Below are positions 16,619 to 29,399 of a stretch of DNA of 64,000 nucleotides, piece by piece. The DNA is taken from positions 197,720 to 261,719 of the forward strand of contig CAWEPB010000002.1 in NCBI GenBank assembly GCA_963810815.1, written 5' to 3'. Below the pieces are notes generated by a model. That model saw nothing but the letters and a program-made list of their open reading frames with translations. It was not told where the DNA came from and searched no databases. The stretch is from CAVQWT01 sp963810815. GTDB taxonomy: Bacteria > Pseudomonadota > Gammaproteobacteria > Burkholderiales > Casimicrobiaceae. Every line of letters starts with the position of its first letter. Positions within the stretch are counted from its first letter, which is position 1. Position numbers and translations under genes: made by a program.

Positions 16619-17295
16619 GCGTCCCCGGAGCAGCGTTGCGCGAGGCGCTGGTCGCGGCGGCCCGCCAGCTCGACGCGCTCGGCCTCAACCGCGGCACCGC
16701 CGGCAATGTCAGCGTTCGCTGTGCCGGCGCCGGTGCCGACGCCGACGGTTACCTGATCACGCCGACGGGCATGCCGCCGACCTCGATCAGGGCGGCCGAC
16801 GTGGTCGCGATGCCGATCGACGGCGACGCGCCGGTCGACGCGGCGTCGCTTCGGCCCTCGTCGGAGTGGCGGTTCCATCGCGATCTCTACCGCGCGCGCC
16901 GGGACGCCGGCGCGATCGTGCACACGCATTCGCCGTTCGCCACCACGCTCGCCTGCCTCGGCCGCGACATCCCGCCGTTCCACTACATGGTCGCCAGGGC
17001 CGGCGGGCGCGACATCCGCTGCGCGGCCTACGCGACGTTCGGCACGCAGGCGCTCTCGGACGCCGCGGTGGCGGCGATGTCCGACCGGCGCGCCTGCCTG
17101 CTGGCGCGGCACGGCATGATCGCGCTCGGCCGCGATCTCGATGCCGCGCTGGCGCTGGCGGTCGAGGTCGAAAGCCTGGCCGAGGTCTACTGGCGGGCGC
17201 TGGCCGTCGGCGAGCCCGGTTGCCTGCCCGACGACGAGATGGATCGCGTCGCGGCACAGTTTCGCGACTACGGTCAACCGTCCGCCCGCCGCTGA
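16615..17295 (+). CDS. Class II aldolase, probable 5-methylthioribulose/5-deoxyribulose-1-phosphate aldolase
   Basis: A 226-residue member of the AraD/FucA class II aldolase family. Zinc ligands are visible as His103 and His105 in VHTHSPFATTLACL and His166 in ARHGMIALG; the catalytic Glu84 is in SSEWRFHRDLY. The N terminus has the family motif LNRGTAGNVS. In several proteobacteria a class II aldolase (Ald2) beside mtnA cleaves 5-methylthioribulose 1-phosphate or 5-deoxyribulose 1-phosphate to DHAP and an aldehyde, the DHAP shunt. The GTGA overlap with mtnA supports that role here. MtnB dehydratase belongs to the same superfamily and cannot be excluded from sequence alone, but the later mtn genes are missing nearby. 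Confidence 0.85.
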   Translation: MSVPGAALREALVAAARQLDALGLNRGTAGNVSVRCAGAGADADGYLITPTGMPPTSIRAADVVAMPIDGDAPVDAASLRPSSEWRFHRDLYRARRDAGAIVHTHSPFATTLACLGRDIPPFHYMVARAGGRDIRCAAYATFGTQALSDAAVAAMSDRRACLLARHGMIALGRDLDAALALAVEVESLAEVYWRALAVGEPGCLPDDEMDRVAAQFRDYGQPSARR

Positions 17296-17461
17296 TCGCT
17301 CGGGCGCGCCGGCGCGCGTCGGCGACACCGGAATTTTCTTCGACGATTCATCGGGTTGGCGCGCCCGCCCCGACCGCGCGTCGGCCGCCCTGGCGCCCCA
17401 CCCGCCGCTGGCGCGCGGCTTGCAGCAGCGGTGGAATCACTGCACGAACAGGGAGTCAACC

Positions 17462-19786
17462 ATGCAATCCGACCGCTCGCCGCCCATCGCGCGGTGTTGC
17501 GCCACTTCGACGCAGGCGGCGCATCCCGCGGCCGCCCGATCGTTCGCCCTCCTGTCGCTGGTGCTCCTGCTGGGTCTGGCGTGGGCGACCGGCGCGCAGG
17601 CGCACCACGCGCCGAGCCACCGGATCCTGCTGCCCGACGCGCCCGCCGCCCACGCCCCGCTCGAGACCTTCCGGGGCCAGGTCGACGAGCTGGTCGTCGA
17701 GGACCGCGCGCTGGGACTGGTCGGCCGGTACTTCGCCCTGCGGCTCGGCGACGGGCGTCATCTCGCGCTGCGCAACGCGGCGCCGGGAACGCTGGTCGAC
17801 GGGGCCACCGTGGCGGTCACCGGTCGCCTCAACCGCGACCACCTGTTCGTCGACGCGGTCGCCCCGGTGACGCTGCCGGCAATGCCGCCTCGGCTGGCAT
17901 CGAAGGCGGTGACGACGGTCGAGGGGCGGCTCGAGTTCCTGCACGCCGACGACTTCGAGAAGGGCACCTGCGACCTGGTGCTGTCGGTGATCGCCGACGA
18001 CGGATCGCACACGCCGCTCAAGCTCGCGACCTGGGCCGACGCGCTCGAGCGCGGCATGCGCGTCCGGGTCAGCGGCACCCGTCTGCAGGCCGGGCCCGAG
18101 CTGACGGCGATGCGGGTCGAGATCCTGGCGCCGGCGCAGCCCGACGCCGCGCCGCAGTTCAGCCAGGACGCCGTGCGGAGCTCGAAGGTGCTCGTCATCC
18201 TGATCAAGTATTCGGACACGACCGCCGAGCCGTTCACGCAGGCGCAGGTCGACTCGACGGTGTTCAGCAGCGCGAGCAGCGTCGCCAACTACTACCGGGA
18301 AAGCTCGTTCCAGAACCACGTGCTCACGGGTGTGACGACGCCGTGGCTGGTCGCGCGCTTCCCGAAGCCGGCGACCTGCGACTACAGCGCGGTGGCTACC
18401 GAGGCGGCCTACCTCGCGAACCAGGCGGGCTACCAGACGTCGACCTACGAGAAGCAGGTGTACGTGTTCCCGACGCTGCCGGGATGCGGCTGGGCCGGCC
18501 TCGGCGGCGGCTCGCAGGCCTGGATCAACCAGTCGCTGTCGCTGCTCGTCGTCGGCCACGAACTCGGGCACACCTTCGGGCTCGGGCACGCCAGCAGCGT
18601 CGACTGCGGCGCGGTTACCGTGGGCGGGACCTGCACCAAGAGCGAATACGGCGACCCGTTCGAGATCATGGGCAACCAGCGCGCGATGCACTTCAACGCC
18701 GCGCACAAGGACGACCTCGGTTACCTGCCCGCGGGGACGGTCAGGACGCACAAGCGCGGCGTCATGACGTACACGCTGCAGCCGCTGCAGACCGCCGGCG
18801 CCCAGATCTATGCGGTGAAGGTCGAGGCGGGGGCGACCCGGCAGTACTGGATCGAGTACCGGCAGGCCACCGGCTTCGACGCCGGGCTCGCCGGCAATGC
18901 CAACGTGCTCAACGGCGCGCTGGTCCACCTCGGCTATCCCAACGACTACAGCTGCGACACCTGCATCGTCGACATGACGCCGGCGACGGCGGCGTTCACC
19001 GACGCGGCACTGACGGTGGGCAGCACCTTCGTCGACGACGACACCGGAGCGGCGATCGGCGTGCTGGCGAAGACCGCGGCGGGCCTGGACATCGCCGTCG
19101 CGATGCCGCCGACGGTGTCGCAGTTCGGCCTGTACCGTCCGTCGAACACGCGCTTCCTGCTCGACTACAACTTCGACCACACGCCGAACGTGAAGCCGCC
19201 GTTCGGCGCGACCGGCGACGTTCCCGTCGTCGGCCGCTTCACCTCCGGCGGGCGATACGGCATCGCGGCGTTCCGCAACGGCTTCTGGTACGTCGACAAC
19301 AACCGGGACGGCGTCGTCGACGCGACCTACGTGTTCGGCGGCGCCGGGGACATTCCGCTGACCGGCAGCATCGCGTATTCGGGCCAGGACGACCTGGTCG
19401 TGTACCGCAACGGCGTCTGGTACGTCGACTACTACTACTCCCGGAACGGCGTTCCGGACCGCACGTTCCGCTTCGGCGGCGCCCCGGGCGACAAGCCGCT
19501 GCTCGCCGATCTCAACGGGGACGGCTTCAGTGATCTCATCATCTACCGGAACGGCGTCTGGTACGCCGACACCAATCGCGACGGGGTCGCCGACGCGGTC
19601 TACTACTTCGGCGGCGCCGCGACGGACATTCCGGTGGCATTCGACTGGGATGGCGACGGCAAGGCGGACCTCGGCATCTATCGAGACGGCACCTGGTACA
19701 TCAGCACCGTGCGCGACGGCTCGGTGCAGGCCAGCTTCATCTACGGTGCCGCCGGCGACATTCCGCTGCCTGGCCGCTTCAACTGA
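17462..19786 (+). CDS. Secreted M11 (gametolysin)-like metalloprotease with C-terminal FG-GAP-like repeats
   Basis: A 774-residue exported protein. A signal peptide ends near AQA (about residue 48). After an N-terminal beta-rich domain comes the catalytic domain with a metzincin-type zinc motif, His366-Glu367-x2-His370-x5-His376 (VGHELGHTFGLGH), in a setting like gametolysin peptidases. The last 170 residues carry four to five repeats of about 40 residues with the pattern YRNGVWYVD...RDGV-D...FGG..GDIP, resembling FG-GAP/VCBS-type beta-propeller or calcium-binding repeats. The ATG at 17462 has AGGGAG upstream. It stands alone, convergent with the rRNA operon. A type II secretion cluster at 52525-64000 could export it, though this is inference. 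Confidence 0.85.
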   Translation: MQSDRSPPIARCCATSTQAAHPAAARSFALLSLVLLLGLAWATGAQAHHAPSHRILLPDAPAAHAPLETFRGQVDELVVEDRALGLVGRYFALRLGDGRHLALRNAAPGTLVDGATVAVTGRLNRDHLFVDAVAPVTLPAMPPRLASKAVTTVEGRLEFLHADDFEKGTCDLVLSVIADDGSHTPLKLATWADALERGMRVRVSGTRLQAGPELTAMRVEILAPAQPDAAPQFSQDAVRSSKVLVILIKYSDTTAEPFTQAQVDSTVFSSASSVANYYRESSFQNHVLTGVTTPWLVARFPKPATCDYSAVATEAAYLANQAGYQTSTYEKQVYVFPTLPGCGWAGLGGGSQAWINQSLSLLVVGHELGHTFGLGHASSVDCGAVTVGGTCTKSEYGDPFEIMGNQRAMHFNAAHKDDLGYLPAGTVRTHKRGVMTYTLQPLQTAGAQIYAVKVEAGATRQYWIEYRQATGFDAGLAGNANVLNGALVHLGYPNDYSCDTCIVDMTPATAAFTDAALTVGSTFVDDDTGAAIGVLAKTAAGLDIAVAMPPTVSQFGLYRPSNTRFLLDYNFDHTPNVKPPFGATGDVPVVGRFTSGGRYGIAAFRNGFWYVDNNRDGVVDATYVFGGAGDIPLTGSIAYSGQDDLVVYRNGVWYVDYYYSRNGVPDRTFRFGGAPGDKPLLADLNGDGFSDLIIYRNGVWYADTNRDGVADAVYYFGGAATDIPVAFDWDGDGKADLGIYRDGTWYISTVRDGSVQASFIYGAAGDIPLPGRFN

Positions 19787-19822
19787 CGCGGCGATTCACC
19801 TGCCGGCGCGGGTGTCGCCAAG

Positions 19823-19839
19823 GCCCCGCCGGGCGGGGC
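19823..19839 (+). terminator. Possible terminator hairpin after the metalloprotease gene
   Basis: A short strong stem (GCCCCGC / GCGGGGC, three-base loop), 36 bp after the stop. No T tract follows, so the call is weak. Confidence 0.3.
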
Positions 19840-19932
19840 TGGGATCGCTGCTGGGCGGCAAGCGCCGCTAGTCGAATCCTGGCGCGCGCCGTGCCGGTAG
19901 TGGCGGTGTGCTGGTGGTGGTGCGGAAAGCGA

Positions 19933-19961
19933 AACGCCCCGCTCGGGTTGAGCGGGGCGTT
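19933..19961 (-). terminator. Probable terminator of the rRNA operon
   Basis: An 11-bp inverted repeat (AACGCCCCGCT / AGCGGGGCGTT) 13 bp beyond the 5S 3' end. On the minus strand it is followed by a broken T-rich run. The rest of 19787-19973 holds no gene I can support. Confidence 0.7.
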
Positions 19962-19973
19962 GGGCTTGGGGGT

Positions 19974-20088
19974 GCCTGACGATGACCTACTTTCGCATGG
20001 GTAATCCACACTATCATCGGCGTGCTGCCGTTTCACGGTCCTGTTCGGGATGGGAAGGGGTGGTTCCGGCGGGCTATGGTCGTCAGGC
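19974..20088 (-). rRNA. rrf: 5S ribosomal RNA
   Basis: About 115 nt; the 5' and 3' ends pair (GCCTGACGA with TCGTCAGGC), and the internal CGAACCCG-type loop regions are normal for proteobacterial 5S. It is last in the operon. End positions are good to a few bases. Confidence 0.95.
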
Positions 20089-20207
20089 GTTGAGGGGGGG
20101 AGGAAGCAAACGGGCCGGGCCGGGGTGAGCCGGGGCGGCGGGGTGGGTTAGATGGTACTGGGGGATCGCTGGACGCCGGTGCGCGAGTGCGCACGGTTAT
20201 GGAGTCA

Positions 20208-23154
<2,947 letters not shown>

Positions 23155-23317
23155 CCATAACACTGCCCACTCGCCTTCCCTTGCGGAAAGTCGCCTTGGC
23201 AATGCACGGGCGTTTGCGATCCCCATCCCGGCCGAACTCATAGGCCAGGACAGGTCGATACAATCTAACCCAGCGCACGACCCAACTGCGTCGTGCGCTT
23301 GTTTGCTTCTTCCCAAT

Positions 23318-23329
23318 TGTTAAAGAGCA
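23318..23329 (-). promoter_or_regulatory. BoxA antitermination site in the 16S-23S spacer
   Basis: On the minus strand TGCTCTTTAACA, a perfect match to the E. coli rrn boxA. It lies between tRNA-Ala and 23S, and would reload the NusB/NusE antitermination complex before transcription of 23S. Confidence 0.85.
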
Positions 23330-23434
23330 ACCGATTCCGGTTGAAAAACCAGACCGCAACGCCCCTTTCGGGTCGCTGCGGCCTGACCTCTCTGCCGCCA
23401 TCTTCGTGGGTTGTCGCCAGCGCAGGGTGCGCGT

Positions 23435-23510
23435 TGGTGGAGCTGGACGGGATCGAACCGACGACCCCCTGCTTGCAAAGCAGGTGCTCTCCCAACTGAG
23501 CTACAGCCCC
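23435..23510 (-). tRNA. tRNA-Ala (TGC)
   Basis: A 76-nt cloverleaf in the rRNA spacer, beginning GGGGCTGTAGCTCAG, with anticodon loop TTTGCAA (anticodon TGC) and encoded CCA. The acceptor stem carries the G-T pair typical of tRNA-Ala identity. Confidence 0.97.
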
Positions 23511-23544
23511 GCGCCTTGCTTGAAGCCGCGTCGCACGCCGATCC

Positions 23545-23621
23545 TGGTGGGTCTGGATGGATTCGAACCATCGACCCCCGCCTTATCAAGACGGTGCTCT
23601 AACCAACTGAGCTACAGGCCC
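23545..23621 (-). tRNA. tRNA-Ile (GAT)
   Basis: A 77-nt cloverleaf beginning GGGCCTGTAGCTCAG with anticodon loop CTTGATAAG (anticodon GAT) and encoded CCA. It precedes tRNA-Ala in the spacer, the usual proteobacterial order. Confidence 0.97.
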
Positions 23622-23721
23622 GTGTCCGGTCCCGCTGGCGCCAACTGCCGGCCAGCCGTGGTGACAACCGTTGCATCGCAACCGATAAGTGTGAACACCG
23701 GAACAACCGGGTGGTTCCGAG

Positions 23722-25250
<1,529 letters not shown>

Positions 25251-25494
25251 GTTAATTTCGAGTTCGATCTCTTACAAAGTCACTCAATCGACGTTGGCCC
25301 CATCCCGTCCACCCCAGCAGTCGCCCACCAGCATGAACAGGACAAGACTGGCCATCCACCCCAGCTTGCACCAGGACAGACAACCATTTGCGTCGTGCGA
25401 GCACTTCAATGTCTCTTCCCCCCACCCCACAGACTCGCGCCTGCAAAACAGAGGGACCCGAGCCATCCCGGTGCCCACACTTATCGGTTGCAAA

Positions 25495-25506
25495 TTGTTA
25501 AAGAGC
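25495..25506 (-). promoter_or_regulatory. BoxA antitermination site in the rRNA leader
   Basis: On the minus strand GCTCTTTAACAA, a boxA match about 245 nt before 16S, with more AT-rich leader around it. It pairs with the second boxA in the spacer. The remaining leader (25251-25560) shows no gene and is expected to hold the 16S processing stem. Confidence 0.8.
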
Positions 25507-25569
25507 GCTGCCCGCCACCCTCTGGCTGCCGATTTCGGCGTCGCCGGAGCGCGATAAGCAAAGACCGCG

Positions 25570-25597
25570 ATTATACATCGAAAACGGCACCGGTCAA
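25570..25597 (-). promoter_or_regulatory. rRNA operon promoter
   Basis: On the minus strand TTGACC (25592-25597), a 16-bp spacer and a perfect TATAAT (25570-25575), about 320 bp before 16S. The discriminator after the -10 is GC-rich (CGCGG), as expected for stringently controlled rRNA promoters. Confidence 0.85.
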
Positions 25598-25793
25598 CAC
25601 CCCCTCGCTGCCCGGAAACGCACGGCCCCGGAGCGTTCGGCCCCGCCCGCGACGTCGCGGGCGCGCGCGCCGCGGGAGCCGCGCCGGCGCGGGCGCCAGC
25701 CGGCGCGCTAGAATCGACGCCACGCTCCTGCGCCCCAGATGGCGCCTGCGGTCTCCCGATTCAATCCACGCGGCGATCTGCCGCTTCCGCCCG

Positions 25794-26813
25794 GTGCCCG
25801 CCTCCGTCCTCATCGTCAAGCTCGCCGCAATCGGCGACGTCGCCATGGCCCTGCCGATGGTGACCGCGCTGCGCGCGCGCGACGCCGGGGTCCGCATCGC
25901 ATGGCTGGCGGGCGCCGCCGCCGCGCCGCTGCTCCGCACCGTCGATGGCATCGACGAGGTCCTGGTCGTCGACGATGCGGCGATCCTCGCGGGCACGCGG
26001 ACGCGCAGGATGCAGGCGGTGCTCGCCGCCTGGCGCGTGCTGTCCGGGCGGCGCTTCGACCTCGTACTGACCGCGCACTCCGACCACCGGTACAAGCTGC
26101 TGACCGCCCGCGTGCGCGCCGGCGAGCGACGCTGGCTCGGCGCGCGCTCGCCGCGGCCGGGCCTGGTGCCAGGCCGCTCGCATCGCGCCGAGTACGTCCG
26201 TCTCGTGACCGGGATCGACGATCACCGGGCCGTCGCCGTGGCGCCGCCGCGCGTGCGCGCGGCGCTCGACGACGCCGTGGGCGCGCGCCTCGCCGCACCG
26301 ACGCCGGGACGGCGGATCGCGCTCGCCCCGGGCGGTGCGCGCAACGCCGCACGCGACAGTCCGCTGCGCCGCTGGCCGCTCGATCGCTACGCGACGCTGG
26401 CGACGACGCTGGTGGCTCGCGGCGACACGGTGGTCGTCACCGGGGCCCCCGACGACGACTGGGTGCGCCCGGCATTCGCCGGCATCCCGGTCGTCGACAC
26501 GGTCGGCGCGACGTCGTTGCCGGGGCTCGTCGCCCTGTATGGAACCTGCGCCGCGGTCGTCGCCCACGATTCGGGCCCGCTGCATCTCGCGCACCTCGCG
26601 TCGACGCGCGTCGTGGGCCTCTTCGGACCGACGTCGCCAGCCGCGTTCCTGCGCGAGGATGCGCGCACGGCGACGCTGTGGCGCGCGGCGGAACTGCCCT
26701 GCGCGCCCTGCTACGACGGTCGCGACTTCGCCGACTGCCGCGACAACCGGTGCCTGCAGCGCATCGACGTCGCCGACGTGCTGGCGCGGCTCGACGCGCT
26801 GCTGGCCGCGTGA
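25794..26813 (+). CDS. Glycosyltransferase family 9 (heptosyltransferase-like)
   Basis: A 339-residue cytoplasmic GT-B enzyme related to LPS heptosyltransferases. The N-terminal motif VLIVKLAAIGDVAMALP and the C-terminal nucleotide-sugar motif VVAHDSGPLHLAHLAS are both present. Four cysteines cluster near the C terminus (CAPCYDGRDFADCRDNRC), as in a subset of the family. The start is a GTG at 25794, just before the conserved first strand; the frame is open further upstream, so other starts are possible. A TAGAAT hexamer at 25709 could be a promoter for the whole plus-strand half of the surface glycosylation locus. Its stop overlaps the region of the next start. Confidence 0.88.
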   Translation: MPASVLIVKLAAIGDVAMALPMVTALRARDAGVRIAWLAGAAAAPLLRTVDGIDEVLVVDDAAILAGTRTRRMQAVLAAWRVLSGRRFDLVLTAHSDHRYKLLTARVRAGERRWLGARSPRPGLVPGRSHRAEYVRLVTGIDDHRAVAVAPPRVRAALDDAVGARLAAPTPGRRIALAPGGARNAARDSPLRRWPLDRYATLATTLVARGDTVVVTGAPDDDWVRPAFAGIPVVDTVGATSLPGLVALYGTCAAVVAHDSGPLHLAHLASTRVVGLFGPTSPAAFLREDARTATLWRAAELPCAPCYDGRDFADCRDNRCLQRIDVADVLARLDALLAA

Positions 26814-26818
26814 ACGCG

Positions 26819-27985
26819 ATGCGTGTCGCCCTCGTCCACGACTGGCTCGACACCTGGGGCGGCGGCGAGAACGTGCTGGTCGAGTTCCTCCGCCTGTTTC
26901 CGGGCGCCGACATCTACACGCTCGTCGACTTCCTCGCGCCGGCGGAGCGCGCGCGCCTGCCCGGCGCGCGGATCCGGACCTCGGTGCTGCAGCGCCTTCC
27001 GCAGGCCCGGCGCGCGTTCCGCTACGCCGCGGTGCTGTGGCCGCAGGTGATCGAGCGCTTCGACCTGTCGGCCTACGATCTCGTCGTGTCGGACTCGCAT
27101 GCGATCGCCAAGGGCGCGCGCACGCGGCCCGGGCAGACGCACGTCTGCTACTGCCACACGCCCGCACGCTTCGCGTGGACGATGGCGGCGACGTATGCGC
27201 GCGAGGCCGCCGGCGCCGGCGCCTGGACCCGGCCGCTGGTCGACCGGGCCCTGGCACGCTTTCGCGCCTGGGACCGCGACGCCAGTTCGCGCGTCGATTG
27301 CTTCGTCGCCAACTCGAGGCACATTGCCGGCGCGATCCGCAGAGCCTGGGGCCGCGACGCCGCCGTCGTCTATCCGCCGGTCGACGTCGAGCGCTTCGCC
27401 GTGGCCGCGACGGCCGGCGATCGCGATCCGCGCACCGCGCCGTACGTGACCGTCTCGCGCCTCGTGCCGTACAAGCGGATCGACGTCATCGTCGACGCCT
27501 TCCGCGCGCTGCCCGACCGGCGGCTGGTCGTGGTCGGCGACGGCCCGGAGCGCGACCGCCTCGCTGCGACGCTGCCGCCCAACGTGACGCTCGTCGGCCG
27601 ACTCGACGACGAAGCGACGGCGATGCAGGTCGCTGCCGCAGCGGCGTTCCTGTTCGTCGCCGAGGAGGATTTCGGCATCGCCCCGGTCGAGGCGCAGGCG
27701 GCCGGCACGCCGGTCATCGCGTACGGCCGCGGCGGCGTGCTCGAGTCGGTGCACGGCCTCGAGCACGCGCGGCCCACCGGCCTGTTCTTCGACGCGCAGA
27801 CCCCCGCCGCGCTCGCGGACGCGGTGCGCCGGTTCGAGGCGGCGCGCGGCCGGATCGACCCCGCCGCCTGCCGCGAGCGCGCCCGTGCGTTCGCACCGGC
27901 GCGCTTTCGCGCCGAGTTCGAGGCGGTCGTCACCGCCACGCTGGCGCGACGCACCGCCGACGCGCCAGCGCCCACGGTCGCCTGA
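26819..27985 (+). CDS. Glycosyltransferase family 4 (mannosyltransferase-like)
   Basis: A 388-residue GT-B glycosyltransferase. It has the acceptor-domain start MRVALVHDWLDTWGGGENVL, the CYCHTPARFAW segment seen in GT4 mannosyltransferases of exopolysaccharide loci, the SRLVPYKRID motif at the domain junction, and the donor-binding E-x7-E motif EEDFGIAPVEAQAAGTPVIAY. Start: ATG at 26819; a GTG at 26810 overlapping the preceding stop is an alternative. It is followed two bases later by the sugar-phosphate transferase gene, so it likely extends the lipid-linked glycan begun by that enzyme. Confidence 0.92.
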   Translation: MRVALVHDWLDTWGGGENVLVEFLRLFPGADIYTLVDFLAPAERARLPGARIRTSVLQRLPQARRAFRYAAVLWPQVIERFDLSAYDLVVSDSHAIAKGARTRPGQTHVCYCHTPARFAWTMAATYAREAAGAGAWTRPLVDRALARFRAWDRDASSRVDCFVANSRHIAGAIRRAWGRDAAVVYPPVDVERFAVAATAGDRDPRTAPYVTVSRLVPYKRIDVIVDAFRALPDRRLVVVGDGPERDRLAATLPPNVTLVGRLDDEATAMQVAAAAAFLFVAEEDFGIAPVEAQAAGTPVIAYGRGGVLESVHGLEHARPTGLFFDAQTPAALADAVRRFEAARGRIDPAACRERARAFAPARFRAEFEAVVTATLARRTADAPAPTVA

Positions 27986-27987
27986 CC

Positions 27988-29379
27988 ATGCAGCGCAACC
28001 TCCTGAAGGACAACTCGACGCTGCTCGACACCGTGCTGCGGGTCGTCGATCCGCTGTTCGTCGTCGCCGCCGGCGCGGGCGCGTACTACGTCTACTTCGA
28101 CACCCTCGACCTCCCGGCGAAGTACGTCGTCGCGCTGCTCGCCGTCGCGCTGTTCGCGCTGGTCGTGTTCCCCACCGTCAAGCTCTACCAGTCGCAGCGC
28201 GGGATGAGCTTCGCCGAGGAACTGCGCGCGCTGTTCGTCGCGTGGCTCGCCATCGCCGTCACCTTCGGCGTGTCGCTGTTCCTGGCCAAGCGGGGCGCCG
28301 AGTTCTCGCGCGCCTGGTCGGTGCTGTGGATGCTGGGCGGCTTCGCCGCCCACGTCGCGTGGCGCGGCGCACTGCGCCACGCGCTGCGCACGCTGCGCCG
28401 GCGAGGGATGAACCTGCGCCACGTCGTGATCGTCGGCGCCGGCACCCACGGACGCAACGTCGCCGCACGCCTCAAGGCCGCGCCGTGGAGCGGCCTCAAC
28501 GTCCGCGGCTTCTACGACGACGACGCCGACGACGGCGCGTCGATCGACGGCCTGCCGCTGCTCGGACGCTGCGATGCGGTGGTTGGTGACCTGGCGCGCG
28601 ACCCGGCCGACCAGGTGTGGATCGCGCTGCCGCTGCACGCCGAGGCGCGCATCCGCCGCATGCTCGACGAATTGCGGCAGACGACCGCCGTCGTGCGCTT
28701 CGTTCCCGACATCTACGGCTTCCACCTGCTGCACCACTCGGTGACCGAGGTCGCGGGTCTGCCGGTGCTGAACCTCACCGACTCGCCGCATTCGGGCGTG
28801 CAGTCGACGCAGAAGCGGATCGAGGACCTGGCGCTGGCGAGCGCGCTCATCGTCGTCACGCTGCCGCTGTGGCTGGCGATCGCGCTGGGCGTGAAGCTCT
28901 CGTCGCGCGGCCCGGTGCTGTATCGGCAGGAGCGGATCACCTGGAACGGCGAGCGCTTCGACATGCTGAAGTTCCGGTCGATGCCGGTCGATGCCGAGGC
29001 GGCGTCGGGGCCGGTGTGGGCGAAGCCGGGGGAGCAGCGCGCCACGCCGTTCGGTGCCTTCCTGCGCCGCTACAGCCTCGACGAACTGCCGCAGTTCTGG
29101 AACGTGCTGCGCGGCGACATGTCGCTGGTGGGCCCGCGGCCCGAGCGTCCCGAGTTCGTCGAGCGGTTCCGCCACCAGATTCCCGGCTACATGCAGAAGC
29201 ACCTGGTGCGCGCGGGAATCACCGGCTGGGCGCAGGTCAACGACCTGCGCGGCGATTCGGATCTCGAGCAGCGGATACAATACGACCTCTACTACATCGA
29301 TCACTGGTCGATCTGGTTCGACCTGCGGATCCTCGCGCTGACGCTTTGGCACATCCTGAAGAGCCGCAACGCCCGCTAG
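27988..29379 (+). CDS. Undecaprenyl-phosphate sugar-1-phosphate transferase (polyisoprenylphosphate hexose-1-P transferase)
   Basis: A 463-residue inner-membrane enzyme that starts lipid-linked glycan synthesis by moving a hexose-1-phosphate (often glucose) onto undecaprenyl phosphate. Four N-terminal TM segments, then a nucleotide-binding-like domain (VVIVGAGTHGRNVAARL, about 143-160), then a TM helix and the bacterial sugar transferase domain from about 275. Visible motifs: KFRSMPVDAE and RRYSLDELPQFWNVLRGDMS followed by LVGPRPE. Length and layout are those of the WcaJ/PssY/ExoY-long class. It sits inside a plus-strand run with glycosyltransferases and is the likely priming enzyme of this locus. 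Confidence 0.93.
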   Translation: MQRNLLKDNSTLLDTVLRVVDPLFVVAAGAGAYYVYFDTLDLPAKYVVALLAVALFALVVFPTVKLYQSQRGMSFAEELRALFVAWLAIAVTFGVSLFLAKRGAEFSRAWSVLWMLGGFAAHVAWRGALRHALRTLRRRGMNLRHVVIVGAGTHGRNVAARLKAAPWSGLNVRGFYDDDADDGASIDGLPLLGRCDAVVGDLARDPADQVWIALPLHAEARIRRMLDELRQTTAVVRFVPDIYGFHLLHHSVTEVAGLPVLNLTDSPHSGVQSTQKRIEDLALASALIVVTLPLWLAIALGVKLSSRGPVLYRQERITWNGERFDMLKFRSMPVDAEAASGPVWAKPGEQRATPFGAFLRRYSLDELPQFWNVLRGDMSLVGPRPERPEFVERFRHQIPGYMQKHLVRAGITGWAQVNDLRGDSDLEQRIQYDLYYIDHWSIWFDLRILALTLWHILKSRNAR

Positions 29380-29399
29380 CGCCGCACGAGCGCGTCGCC

